Below, one piece after another: positions 12,279 to 24,000 of a stretch of DNA of 64,000 bases. The position numbers and the translations under genes are program-made. Source of the stretch: Anaeramoeba flamelloides (lineage: Eukaryota > Metamonada > Anaeramoebidae). Positions within the stretch are counted from its first letter, which is position 1. Each line of letters begins with the position of its first letter. The stretch covers positions 6,262,001-6,326,000 of the forward strand of contig JANTQA010000057.1 of the NCBI GenBank assembly GCA_027625915.1. The letters run 5' to 3'. The notes beneath the pieces are model-generated. The model made no database searches. It was not told the origin of the DNA and saw only the letters and a list, made by a program, of their open reading frames with translations.

Positions 12279-13698
12279 GCCAATTTTTATCCCCCAATAA
12301 GCCTTACCAAGAGCTTTTGAAGAAGGTTTTGAAGTTATCGAAAAACACATGTACAATCCAAATAATTATAATTCAAAACCAAAAGGGACAAAATTTGAAA
12401 ATTTTTATGAATTAGAATATCCAAACATTACAAGATATTTGATTATTTTATTAAATATTATGCTATCTGCAATGCCATTTGGTGAATATGAAGGCCCAAT
12501 TGATTATAAAAATGAATTTGAATGTATAAGTGATAAGAACTCTAAAAATGAAAACTCGATTCTTCAAAATGTTAAAAATAATTTAGATAAGGAAAGAACA
12601 AAAGAAATCATACTGAAATCTATTTCTGCTATTTTACTATTATTATTGAAAAGAGCAAAAGCAAATCGTAAGTTAATTGAAATTTATATCATTTTTATTT
12701 TTTTATTATTATTTCAATATACATATATTAGTATATTATATTTAAAGATCTATAATTAAATTCTTTTTTATACATTTTTTATCAATATAAAATCTAAATA
12801 TTAAAACAAAACAGATACACTCCAATTTGAATACTTATGTCAAATTCTTGTTGATAGTAATACTATTTTAATGCTACTGAAATTGTTTAACATTGATCTA
12901 AAAAAATTTATTAAGCCAGCGGTAATAATTGAAGACGAACTATTTCTTCCACCAGAAATCTTCGAAGAGCAAAATGATAAAGAAAACGAAAATGAAAATG
13001 AAAAAGAAAAAGAAAAAGAAAATGAATATAAAATACCAAAAGTATCGCTTGAACTATCATGGAGAAGAATTTTCACGTTAATTAATTTAATAAGAATTTT
13101 ACAAAAATTAATTAAAAACAAGCCAAATAGAGTCAAGTCCAATATGAGATTTAAACAAGGAACACCAATTCTAGAAAAATTATTAAAGTTAGACGTAAAG
13201 GTTGTTAGTTTTTATACTCTGAAAGTATTAAAAAATTTATTGAGATTTATGGGCAAGCAGTGGATTGAACGGAAAATGAATGTAATTTCTGAAATGTATA
13301 TCATGTTGGGATCTGGTTTAAATTCTGATTGGTTGTTTCCCGAAAAGGGTGAAAAATTAAGATCAGACAATTTAAAATTATTAGACAAAACTCTAAGAGA
13401 GCACGTTTCCAATTTTAATATCCCATATTCATTAAGAAGCCACCAAGAAAATGAAGACTCTGACTCGGATTCTGATGATGATGATGATGATGATGACAAC
13501 GGCTATGATGACGAAGATATAGAAATCACCAAGCAAAGGGAAGTTTTGATGGAAGAATCTGTTGATGATATTTTGAATCAAATTAATTTAAAAGAAAATT
13601 GGAAAGAAAATTATGAACAATGGTTAGACAAGGAAGTTTTTTCTGAAAATTCAACAATCCCTTCTGAATTTGATGAAGAAGATTCAGTAGAATTTTAA
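5913..13698 (+). CDS. STRIP1: STRIP1/2 (Far11) homologue, STRIPAK scaffold subunit
   Basis: Exons 5913-6412, 6662-7044, 12302-12667 and 12815-13698 sum to 2133 nt, exactly 711 codons including the stop, and all junction phases agree (GA|A, G|CC, C|AT). STRIP proteins hold striatin, PP2A and kinases together in the STRIPAK complex. Matches recalled from human STRIP1 (837 aa) run along the whole length: PIKKILLLLWKLLL (human PMKKVLLLLWK), ALPRAFEEGFEVIEKH (human GLPRPIHESIKTLKQH), KSISAILLLLLKR, LINLIRILQKL, and C-terminal NYEQWLDKEVFSE (human NYDLWLEREVFSK). The ATG at 5913 is chosen because the open frame upstream has no ATG. An Asp/Glu-rich insert lies near 13450-13530. Introns are 249, 5257 and 147 nt. 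The 5.26-kb intron holds LINE remnants and microsatellites. The family call is very secure; the long splice is inferred from phase and alignment. Confidence 0.9.
8436..8815 (-). repeat. Hairpin-mosaic repeat (LINE 3' tail), copy in STRIP intron
   Basis: Starts near GCCGTTAGCTTTTCCAGAAT and folds back on CTGAAAAAGCGCCGTTAG. A second hairpin runs TTTACTTTAGAAATAAACAG...CTGTTTATTTCTAAAGTAAA-like to CCTAAC. It ends with a 10-bp periodic array GGCAATTGAC TACACTCTAT GGCACTTCTC. No LINE coding piece is attached, consistent with a 5'-truncated insertion. It lies in the 5.26-kb intron. Confidence 0.6.
8985..9664 (-). mobile_element. LINE remnant: hairpin tail plus degenerate ORF end
   Basis: From the right, a broken minus-strand frame at 9458-9664 (with FKIKEIHKLPQQ) leads into IIEDIDLFLFDRVV at about 9360-9405. 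The 10-bp array GGCACTTGAC CGCACTATAC GACACGATC comes next, then a series of hairpins down to about 8985. The 48-bp unit TTAGGTTTTCTTGAGTTTTC... is directly repeated near 9145-9250. The same LINE-to-tail junction occurs at 34840 and 44810. It is a dead fragment with in-frame stops, inside the STRIP intron. Confidence 0.6.
11445..11490. repeat. (CA)n/(AT)n microsatellite
   Basis: A short CACACATACACA stretch runs into about ten AT units. It is intronic (STRIP). Confidence 0.85.
12210..12278. repeat. (AC)n(AT)n compound microsatellite before an acceptor
   Basis: About 15 AC units pass into about 16 AT units, ending roughly 25 nt before the acceptor AATAAG of STRIP exon 3. The sequence between the repeat and the acceptor contains CAATTTTTATCCCCC, which may be the only pyrimidine-rich stretch available to the splice site. 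Confidence 0.85.
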
Positions 13699-16453
13699 TT
13701 ATTAAAAAGATTTTCAGTAATAATAATGTAATCTTGATACATATATACATATGTATGTTGATATGTGATTATTATTCATCATTTTAAAATTTTTTAATAA
13801 AAAATTTAATAACAAACTTTATCGTGATTATTTTAGTTAAATTTATTTGAATTAATCTTGTTATTTTTTTTTTTTTCAGAAACTGTCACCTCTTTAGGTT
13901 TCCATAAGATTTCAAAATATTCATATACTAAGTCATACATTTTCAATTTACAAAATTATACCTTTTTAAAAAAATGGTGACGAAGATTGTTTGATTGGGT
14001 TAATAAAATGAGAATAACAGAAAAAATTGTAAAAATAAGATTTTTTTAAATTATTTACTAAAATAGATGACTAACTGTCATTATTTGAATCGATTTGAGA
14101 CAAGAAGTAATATATTTTTCTTGATAGGATGATATTTATAGTGCCAGGAAAGAAGAATATTTTCCCCATTTTCGAAATTATGAGTCAAATTGTGTTGGAT
14201 ATATTTTTTTCTGAAGTGGTGAGGATTTTTAAGAATAATAAAAAATAATTTAAAAAAAAAATAAAAAAAACATTTTTTTTATTTTTTTTTATTCTTTTTG
14301 GATTATTAAAGCTAGAAGAATTATTGAATTTTTAATAAAAGTTTTATGATTAATTACTCTCAACTAAAAATAACATTTTTATCTAGAAAACAACTTTATT
14401 GAAAAATTTTTTCCTCACCCCTGTTTGAAATCTCAAAATAAATTGCTTTAATTAACTACAAGAGATTGAAAATACCCATTTTTTAAATATATTAATATCT
14501 GTGGTTAAATTAGATCGAATGAAAATCTACATTTCTTCTATTCCTATATCTAATCCCTTTTTAATATTTAAAGAGATTTTCTAACAACAAAACCAAAATG
14601 GGTGACAAAAAAAAAAAAACAAATTCGAAAAATTTAATAATCCTAGATCAGTAGAGTATTATTTAACAAAGATATTTATTCAAGAAATAACCAATATACA
14701 TATTCTAAGAAAATTAGTTATAACTATCATTTTTTTTTAACTTTGTTTTTTTTTAAAATTTAACTGACGTTATTTTAGTGAATTCCAAAAAATATACTCA
14801 TTATAATTCTCAATAGGTGATATTTTTAATATTGTCAAGTGAGAATTTTAATCCGCTTATTTTTGAGAAATGATCAAAATTACTAGAGTTATTACTTGGA
14901 ACAGACTAGTTAAAATCAAATAATTAAAATAAAATATAAAACAAACAAAAAATATAAAATCTAAATCCAATTTTATTCTGGAAAAAGAATATAAAATCTA
15001 AAAAAATTCTACCATTTTTTTTAATAATTTTGAAAATTTTTCACTCATACAGAATTTCCCAAAATCAACTTTAAAGTAACAAACTCAAATAAAATGATCA
15101 ATTTGATCATAGTAATTTTCAGTTCTATTTTTTTTATTATTATTGTAAGTTAAAAACATTCAAATTGGATTGATCACACATATGATTAAAAAATCTAATA
15201 ATTTTCACTTTTTATAAAATTAATAAAAGCCACGATATTTGATCAACTGAAAAAAATTCTAATTTAATTTATCCCACAAGTTATCTAATTTTAATCATTA
15301 GAAACTCTCACTATCATCCTAAAAAATTATTTTGAATAAAAAAAAGATAACAATTCACAATTTGAAAATAATCAAAATTAAAAGAGTAAGCAAATATAAA
15401 GAAGTTGATATAGCGTAGAAGGTAATTAAATCATCTTTATTGACATTTTTTATTTGTCATTTTTTATCCATGCCAGGAAGACAATGATAACTTTCTTAAA
15501 TTTATTGTGAAATGTAGATTAAAAAATAAAAAATTCTAATTATTTCTTTATAAAAAAATTAACCAATAGATTTTTATGGCAATTTTTTTCTGTAATATTG
15601 TAAATATACGGATTATAGAGTTTTCCTTTGAAAAAGAATCCAAACATCAAATCTAATAATTATTGATACAATATTGAGATTAAATACTTGAAAAAATAGT
15701 AGCTTTTAGATATTCTCAAATCTTAACATTTGAATACTTAAATCCTATTATTTCTGTTTTTTATTTTTAGGATTAGAAAAAGTAATTTTTTAAAAAAAAC
15801 ATTCTTAAAATTACAATTAATAAATTTTGATCATTAGTAAAAAAATCTAATAATTTCTTGTACAATAATATTTATAATAGATTTTTTGGAGGAATTCAAA
15901 CTCTATAGTAATGAACGAACTAAAATTATTTTAAATTCCAATTGCAATATACTTTGATTCTAAACTAATCTATGTAAAGCTAATTCTTTAATTTGAAATT
16001 TTGGAAATTTTTATTCTCTTAATTGTCAAAAAATCAAGTAATTCATATTTAATTTTAATATTAATTAAATTTGTTCTTAAATGTAAATTATATTTTAATG
16101 AAAAACTAAAAAAAAATGTAATTTTAAAATGAAATTACTTAAGGAGTGTAAACAAGTATTTCCCCATATAACAACCAAAAATAAAGAAAAAAATTTCATT
16201 TTTTAATATAAAAAAAAAGTATTTTTTTTTTAAAATTTAATCTTTAAATGGTTTGAAAAGATAAAAATCAATAAAAAATATAAAAATAAATAAGGATATA
16301 TTGATATTAAAATAAAAAAATCTAAATACTTTTAAAAATTTTATCTGAAAAAAAAAAAAAAAAGATGTTTTTTAAAAAGCAAAAATAAATAATAAATAAT
16401 ATTATAAGATTATATATATAAAAAGATATATATATATTAAAAATTCAAAAATC
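13699..16453. other. Convergent intergenic region, no gene seen
   Basis: This lies between the 3' ends of STRIP (+) and CAND1 (-). It is AT-rich with short A/T runs and ATATAT tracts near 16410-16435. I found no open frame worth calling, no inverted repeat and no copy of the repeat families listed elsewhere. Confidence 0.6.
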
Positions 16454-19400
16454 TTAAAATTCTTTACTTTCTTGGTTTGAACTATTTTTCACAATTAGTT
16501 GATATTGTTTTTTCAAATCAACATTTCTGTTTATGACCTTTTCGAAGAAATCAGCAAACTTAGGTTCCTTTTTACTGATGTTAGATTTGTTCAAAAGGTA
16601 AATCGCCTTCAAAGCCGAATTAATTAATTCTTCATTTTGGCTTACATTTTGTTTATATTCGTTTTCATCATTATTTGATTTTGTCAAAGATTTTTTCAAA
16701 GGATCTATTAATTTATTAATATTTACTCTAATCAAATCATATCTGAATTGTATTAACTTGATGAACAAGTCCAAGGTGATTAAATTGATTTCAATGTAGG
16801 GGTCTTCAATACCGTTTTTAACGGCGTCAATGAAACCTGAAACTTTTAATAATTCATTGCAATGTAATATCATTAAGTTCAAAGTATCGTAAGCTAACTT
16901 TCTATTTTCTAAGCCTTCATCTATTTTATAGTTAAATTGGCCCATTTCAACACTGCCGATCAATTCTTTATTAATTTTGGTTTCCTTGAGCAAATGAGTT
17001 AATAGATATTTAATATTTTTTTGAATAATCCAGAATTTTTTCCTAGCTGCAGTATTGATAAATGTCAAAGTAGCTAATCTGATTAAATAGTCTGGATTTT
17101 CGAGATAAATAATGAATTTTTTGATCTTTTTTTGAATTAGTTTATCAATTTTTTGGATATCATCTTTGCTGATGGCAAATTTTAAAGAATTTAATAAAGT
17201 TGATTGTAAAAATATTTTTGAATTTTTTAATGCCTTGAGAGATTTTGTAGATTTGGATTTTTTCAGTTTAATTTTTTTAATCTCATTATCTTTGTCGTCA
17301 ACGTTCGAAAGCTTATCTATTATTTTATTAATTAATAATTTAGGCTTTAGTATTGCAATTTTCCCTAAGCATTCTGAAATCAAATTTCGAGTGACTTCGA
17401 TTTCGCTTTCACAGTTTTGGAATAAAGAATTTAAAATATGTTCAAGATGTGATTCAAAATGCTTTCTTTTGTTAAGAATATCCTTATAATCATCCTTATC
17501 CTTATCGATATTCTGATTTAAAATGAAATAGTCGATTATTTCTTTAATAGTTCGCATGAGTTCATGAGAGAAATTATGTTTACTTTTAATTTGGAATTGC
17601 TTCAAAATGTAATGTAAAAAATACTTTAAATTGCCTATCGCTATATTACCAAGGCAATAGGAAGCAGCAATTTTGATATCATCTGAAATATGGGCAAAGC
17701 AGCGATAGATAATTGTTTTTAATTTTTTATAGGAACTTAAGTCCTTTTTGATCCCAATTCTAGCAATGGAATATAAGGAAAAGGTCACAATTGGTATTGA
17801 GGGCTTTTCTTTTAAATTCTTTAATAGGCTCACTAGCAATGTATTAAAGTCATCGCTTGATGCGATTAATGACAATTCTGAAACACATTGGGCCAGCGCC
17901 TTGATTTTACCTTGATCATCTTTTTTAATGTTCTCCTTTCCTTGAATCCATTTAACCATGGGCTCTATTAATTCTGAAAAGGTTAAATCAATTGGGGTTT
18001 TTAAAGTGGATTTTTTGATTATAATTTCTTGCACAATTGCCTTGTATAATCCAATTGCAGAACTAACTAAATTCGTCTCTTGGAAGTGCATTGGGCTAAT
18101 AAGAATATTGAAGGCCTTTTCGACAATTGTATCAACAATTTTTTCATGGGTGTAAGGGTTTTGCAGAACCAATACTTGGCCTAATTGTAAAGATAAATTT
18201 GCTATTAGGGGGTCTTGATCTGTAATAAAATTACTTAACACGGAGATTATTCTGGTAAATATTTCAGAATTTCCAAATTCATTATAGTTTTTAATAATTT
18301 CAATTAATGCTATCAATGAATATTGTCTCACAACCCTATTGTGCTTTAATAAATATTTTGATAATTCCTTCATTAAATTTTCAATAATTACAATTGAGCC
18401 GATCTTCCATTTGGATCCGGATTCTAAAATTTTTTTTAAAGACTTTATTGAAATTACTCGTGTTGTTTCAATTTTCATTCGATCAAATAATATATTTAAT
18501 GTCTCTTCGATTCTATTTTCTAAATAATCACCAATGTTATAGATCAATGAAGACATGACAATAATTGATGTTTCCTTAACTTCCGTGTCCTTTTTTTGCT
18601 CTTTAAAAACAGAATTTACCATATCAAAGAGATTAATAGCGATTTCATTTAATTTATTTTTTTCAATTATTTCAGTTTCTTTTTCTTTTTCTTTTTCCTC
18701 TTCTTTTTCTTGATCATTGGATAAAAATCTAATTGTTTCACTAATTTGTGAACATATTTTTAATGTTTCAATAGATAACTGATTTTCGGGTGAATTGATA
18801 TAATTATTGAGTTTTTCAAAAATTGATGAAATTACAATCAAATTGGAACTTAAATTGTTATAAATTAAATAATTTCTGAAAAACAATATTGCAGACGCAC
18901 TATATTGGCTATTATTATAAAATTTATCAAATAATGCTGTTTTGAAATCTTTAAATAATTTATCAAAAAATGGCAATAGTGAATCCTTTGTTGATGCCTT
19001 AACGAGTTCTGTTAATAAAACAAAAATTTTTATTCTTGATTTCAAACTGGAATTATTAAATTCTCGATGAAGCGAATTTATAACGGGCTTGGTGACATTT
19101 AAAACTTCTTTTTTCAATTCTTCATTTTCTGAAAAGCCTTGTAATTTGATTCTTGTTTGTTGAAGTAATTGAATGTATGTTTCATAAATATCTAATTTGA
19201 CATAATCTTCCCTTTCAGAAAATCGTGAAATTAAAGTGTTGGATACCTTTTCATAATATACATTAACTAATTCTGGTCTTGTTTTTATCAAGGCTAATAA
19301 ACATTTAATCGAGCCCCTCCTAATCTTCCAACTCATCTCATCATCTTCACTATAATCTTCTTCGTATTCCTCCGATGCAGATCTCCCTTCACTTTCTAAT

Positions 19401-20516
19401 GAGGATTCAGATTCATCAGACATTGATTCAGAACCGGTAAAGTCAGAGCCACTTTCAGAATCCATATTATAATATGGATCATAACTAATCAATTTTAAAG
19501 AGATTGTCAAAATGGTATCGATGAATTTGCCAATTTGAAAAGGACAATTCAGAATAAAACTTTCAAAGCACTATGGTTTTATAATATATAAATATAGAGA
19601 TATTTAATATAAGAAGAAAATTGATTAATAAAAAAAGAAATTTTGATGAATAAATAAGAATTCTGATTTACAAAAAAAGAATTCAGATTAATGAAAAGGA
19701 ATTCAAATGAGAAAAAAAAAGTAATTTTTTTTTTGATGTTTTTATTATTAAAAAAGTGTAAATCCCGCTCTGGGGGTTCTTATATTCAAATTTATAAAAG
19801 GAAATTTAAGTGTAAAATCATTAGGTTTTACAATTATGAACCAATGAAAGTAATTTTTGATTATCTTTAGTTTAAAAATTAATTCATTGAGATTTAATTC
19901 TTATAATTTGTTAAAAATATTAATGTATCGTTTTTATAGGAATAACATACCAATAAAAAATTGTTTGTTTATTTTTTTAAGTTTTGATTTTTGGTTTTAT
20001 TTTTGGATTTTGTTTAATAATGAATTCTTTAATATATTTTATTACTTTTTGTTTTTTAATTTTCTGAATATTATTCTTTTAATTATCTCATCTTGACAAA
20101 ATTTGGGTTCTATATTTCAAATCCACAACAATTTTTTTTTCAAGTAGATTACTTTATTATTAGTTCTCTTTATTACAACGATTTGAAAAAAAAGTGAAAA
20201 CAAAAAAAATGTAAAAAATGTTACTCAGACTCTTTATTTGAGTGAACTAAACATTTTGAGAAAACTTTTGTGTAATCACTTTTTGAAAACAGCTGTATAA
20301 AATACTTGATTTTTTTTTTTTTTATTGTTTAAGGGAGGGTTTTTTAGTTCCTCTTGTTTGCCCTGATTCCGTAATTTTGATTTAGAAAAATACTTCATTT
20401 TTTAAGATTATAATTTTAGCTTTGTTATAGTATTCTGGGATTTGGATTTTTTAAAACAAAAGAATTTTATGGAATTTTTATGATTTACTCACTACAAACA
20501 AGCATTTTAGTTAATA

Positions 20517-20552
<36 letters not shown>

Positions 20553-21756
20553 AAATGAATTATCTTTTTTTGAAAAAAAAATTAAAATATGTGAAATGAT
20601 TTCAAAAAAAATTCAAAAACATTTTTTAGCAATTCTTTTAATTGGTTTTATAAATACTTTTTGATCTTTTTCAGAATAGTAGAGTATTTTTAATACTGTT
20701 TTCTTATTTTATAATTTAAAGAATTGTATGCTTGTACATCTCAGTTTGTAAATTTTTTGAACTTGATCCTTTTTGTACATTTCTTTGACTAGTACTTTCT
20801 GTGAATTAAAAGGAAAGTAATTTTGTTCATGTAGAATAAATTCTACAATTTATATTGATCAATTCAAAAAATTTTAATAAATTTTAAGTTCAATTTTCTT
20901 ATTCTAAACCTTGACACACCTCTACCTTTCAAAACATTTCAGCCCAAAGTACATTTTATAAATCAAGTAATTTACAAAGTTTTCTTTTCATTTAAATCAA
21001 TAAAATTTCATTATTCAAAAGCTAAAGTAAAAAAATTTGTAAAATGAAAAATTAAATAAAAATTTTGGAACATTTTTTTTGAATTGATAGGTATAATGAA
21101 TTTTTTTCGATTGAATCTTTTTCTTTCAATAATTTGAATTGTTTCTTCAAATTGAAGAAATATCATTTTAATTTCAGTCAAATAATATGATCAGTTTCTT
21201 AGTATTAGTCTTGTTGTACTATATTTTGTTATTCCTTTTATTTTTTTTTTCTAAAAACAATAATCTATCATCAAAAATATAAAATGAAAGTATACACTTC
21301 AGTTAGTTTCTAAATAATTAATTATTAAATGTAAAAAAATTTAGTCTTAGTGTTTATTCTTTTGATTTTTTAAAAAAGACTATTTTATTTAAAAACATAA
21401 ATTTATGAATTTGGATAAATAAGAGGAATTAACAACTCCTGCGGTAAATAGTAATAAAAGAAACAATTTTTCTTGTGTTGTGTCTAATAAATTAAAGGTG
21501 GAGAAAAGAAAGAATGAAACAAAAACAAAAAAAAAAAAAAAATCAAAATTAATGTGTTACATAAAAAATGCTATCGATAAGATCCACTTTCTCTTTATAT
21601 TTTTCGTTTTGAATATACCCAATTAAAAGCTCGGTAATTTTTTTTAATTTGGAATTGATTCTAGATCCAACATTCTTCCTGTGATTATTGAAAATTGTTT
21701 TTTTTTTTTATTTTGTGGGGTGATTTTAGAACAAAAAGCAAAAAAAGACAAAGGAG

Positions 21757-21795
<39 letters not shown>

Positions 21796-22744
21796 AATAC
21801 GCTATTGCTGCCATTAGCTGAATATAAACTCTATTTTCCAAAATTTTTGAATTGTTTTCCAAAACTTCAATGATCGAATCTAATAATTTGAAAAATAATG
21901 GATCGTTTGTTAAAGAAGGTAAAAAGCTCAAGCTTTCAATTGCTGTTCTTGTTACAGTTAAAGTCGGGAGTGATACAAAGAGAACGTGTTGAATTTTTTC
22001 ATGTAGTACAGGAACTAAATGACCATAACGCCTTAAAAAACTATCTATTACACCAATACAGGAACTTTTAATTTCTGAAGATTGGGACTTTTTTAATTTT
22101 ATTGAAAAAAATAAGAGAAAGAGAAAATGAAAAAAATTGTTTGTATTTGTTTTTTTTTTTTTTTTTGAATTCAAAAGAAAAAAAGAACAAAAACAATAAA
22201 AAAAAAATTAAAAAAGGAAAAATTATTTACTGATCTAATTCCTTCAAGAATGTTAGGAATTGTTTTGTTTCCAACTTTAATTACAAGTGACTTCTTCACA
22301 TTTTCTAATTGAGAAAAAACTCCTTTTAATGCGATCGTATAAACATCACGAAATTCTTCTTTTCCATAAAGAATTTTCTCTGTAAGGAATTTAAAGATTT
22401 TGTAAACTCTTGTATCATTCACTTTATTAACCAACAATTTTATACAATCGATAGCCATGGATTGAACATCACCAGAACTATCCGAAATCAATTCCAAAAT
22501 TTTATTAATTAATTCATCTGCTTTTCTTCCGATTTGATATTTTGGGTCTACTAATTCTTCACTTAAATCGTGAAGGACCATGAATCGTACGTCATAATCA
22601 ATGGACTCCATCTGTAAATTTTGGAAATCATAATGATCATTATGAAGGTGTATTTTACGATGGAAATAATTTTAGTTTTAAAAAAAATCGATCGTTTCAA
22701 AAGAAAAAAAAACAAACCTGCTTTATCATCTCTGAAATTGACAT
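16454..22744 (-). CDS. CAND1: CAND1/TIP120 homologue (cullin exchange factor)
   Basis: Exons 22718-22744, 22231-22611, 21801-22087, 21561-21678 and 16454-19570 sum to 3930 nt, giving a 1309-aa protein (human CAND1 is 1230 aa), with every phase consistent. CAND1 is a HEAT-repeat solenoid that wraps un-neddylated cullin-RBX1 and exchanges SCF substrate receptors. Recalled human motifs appear in order: DYDVRFMVLHDLSEEL (human DKDFRFMATNDLMTEL), CFESFILNCP (AFESFVRRCP), LISYDPYYN (LTYDPNYN), the acidic loop then DDEMSWKIRRGSIKCL (DDDMSWKVRRAAAKCL), LISRFSEREDYVK, AASYCLGNIAIGNL, ISECLGKIAILKP, and IGSVEMGQFNYKIDEGLENRK (human VEMGPFKHTVDDGLDIRK). Introns are 106, 143, 122 and 1990 nt; the longest carries a LINE-B tail and a MITE. 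The 122-nt intron has a ~38-nt poly-T run right after its donor. A Lys-rich and Glu-rich insertion near 18650-18720 is lineage-specific. Confidence 0.95.
19735..20095 (-). mobile_element. LINE-B 3' end remnant in CAND1 intron 4
   Basis: AAGTGTAAATCCCGCTC, a GGAAATTTAAGTGTAAAATCAT box and a TTTACAATTATGAACCAATGAA box match, in order, the unit at 32118-32270 that follows a LINE frame, and the shorter unit at 45272-45365. The region up to about 20090 is T-rich and may be decayed coding sequence. It is intronic. Confidence 0.45.
20174..20297. repeat. MITE, TACAGCTGTTT-end family, copy 1
   Basis: The ends are TACAACGATTTGAAAAAAAAGTG and CACTTTTTGAAAACAGCTGTA, imperfectly inverted, with TA at both extremities. 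The length (124 bp) matches the copies at 30097-30226 and 60540-60671. TA at the ends points to Tc1/mariner-type target duplication. It is in CAND1 intron 4. Confidence 0.55.
20518..20551. repeat. (AT)n microsatellite
   Basis: About 16 AT units in CAND1 intron 4. Confidence 0.85.
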
Positions 22745-23527
22745 CTTTAATACTTCTTTTTGATTTTGAGTTGGAACAAAAATAATATGTGTAAAAAAAT
22801 TATAAAACAAAAAAGAAAAAAATGGAATTTCTTTTAGAAATTAACTTTGAGAATTTTTTGTTTGGGATTATTAAGAATGTTTTGTTTTATTGAGAACAGA
22901 ATAAAATCAAAAGGTTTTAATTTTTGTATTTAATCACACTATTTGTTTTAAGGTTTCTTGGACATGTAAATTGTGCAAGGAATAAAATTCTTACAGGATG
23001 ATCAATCGTATTTTTTACACAATGTCCAAACTAAGCCGATAAATCTGCTTCAGTATAGGATGACCAAATTAAAAGATAACCATTTAAAGAAGATATAATA
23101 AATTTTTGTAAATAACTTTTTTGAAATTGTAAGAAATAAAAAAATAATATTACATCTTTTTCATTCCAGATTGTGGAAAGTCTCTTGACTTGACAAAGAA
23201 ACTGAATTTTTAATATACAATTTGGAAAAGTCAATTGAGTTAATCTCTATGTGAGAAATTAGATAATAAAATCTAAGTTAATATAATCGATCAAACATAT
23301 TATCTTGTTTTTTTTGAGTTATTATTTTTTTTTTATTGTAATTAGTTTAATAACGAACTATTTTTAAAAAATGAATTCACAAGTATGAGGGAAAATAAAG
23401 TCATATTATTCTTAACAATGAATAATTATACATTGAATTTTTGATATTTAAATTATGTAGATAATCTTTTTAATAGATATATCTATCTATCTATCTATCT
23501 TTTTATAGATATATATATATATAAACA

Positions 23528-24000
23528 AAATTCCAAAAATTTGAACACAATTTAAACCATTGAAAGAATAATAATAATACATTTTACATCGAATTTGGAA
23601 ATAATTTTGATTTACAAACTATTACATTTTTTAACTTTTTTTTTTTTTTGTTTTCGTTTCCTTTTTTCCAGTGACCGAATCTGTTTCTTAAGATCTGGAA
23701 TTTTTTTCAATGGTTAATAAAAAGTTAGCTTTGAGTTTGTTAAATTGAAAAATCACATATAATTTGAATATGGTATCTTATCATTTGATCGATCATCCAA
23801 TGTTGATGAAATTTCAACAAATTTACCAATAAATTTTTTGTTCTCGCTCGATTCATTATTTTGAATACAGTGATTTTTGATTTTTTCATTATATATTTTT
23901 TTTTTATTTGTTTTTTCAGTTTTTTAAATCTTTTTTTTTTCTTTTCTTTTTGATCTTTTTTTACTTTGCAAAAGATCATGTAAAAAAAACAAACAATCTC
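23528..24000. mobile_element. Non-autonomous DNA transposon, TTCCAAAAATTTG-end family, copy 1
   Basis: The left end ATTCCAAAAATTTGAACACA and interior (CATCGAATTTGGAAATAATTTTGAT, a pyrimidine tract ending in TTTTTTCCAG, GATCTGGAATTT, GATCGATCA) are collinear with the copies at 33841-34356 (inverted), 53344 and 54150. The right end is decayed. The antisense open frame 23740-23979 is part of this repeat and shows no transposase motif. It lies upstream of CAND1. Confidence 0.55.

Noticed and set aside
13212-13499. Poly-Ser antisense frame opposite the acidic part of STRIP
   Set aside because: Shadow of the GAT-rich acidic stretch on the coding strand.
12349-13698. The two C-terminal STRIP frames considered as a separate gene
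   Set aside because: They lack an own start region and fit the N-terminal exons in phase and in human alignment order.
23740-23979. 79-codon minus-strand frame, considered as a mariner transposase start
   Set aside because: It is collinear with non-coding copies of the same repeat and has no helix-turn-helix or DDE motif.
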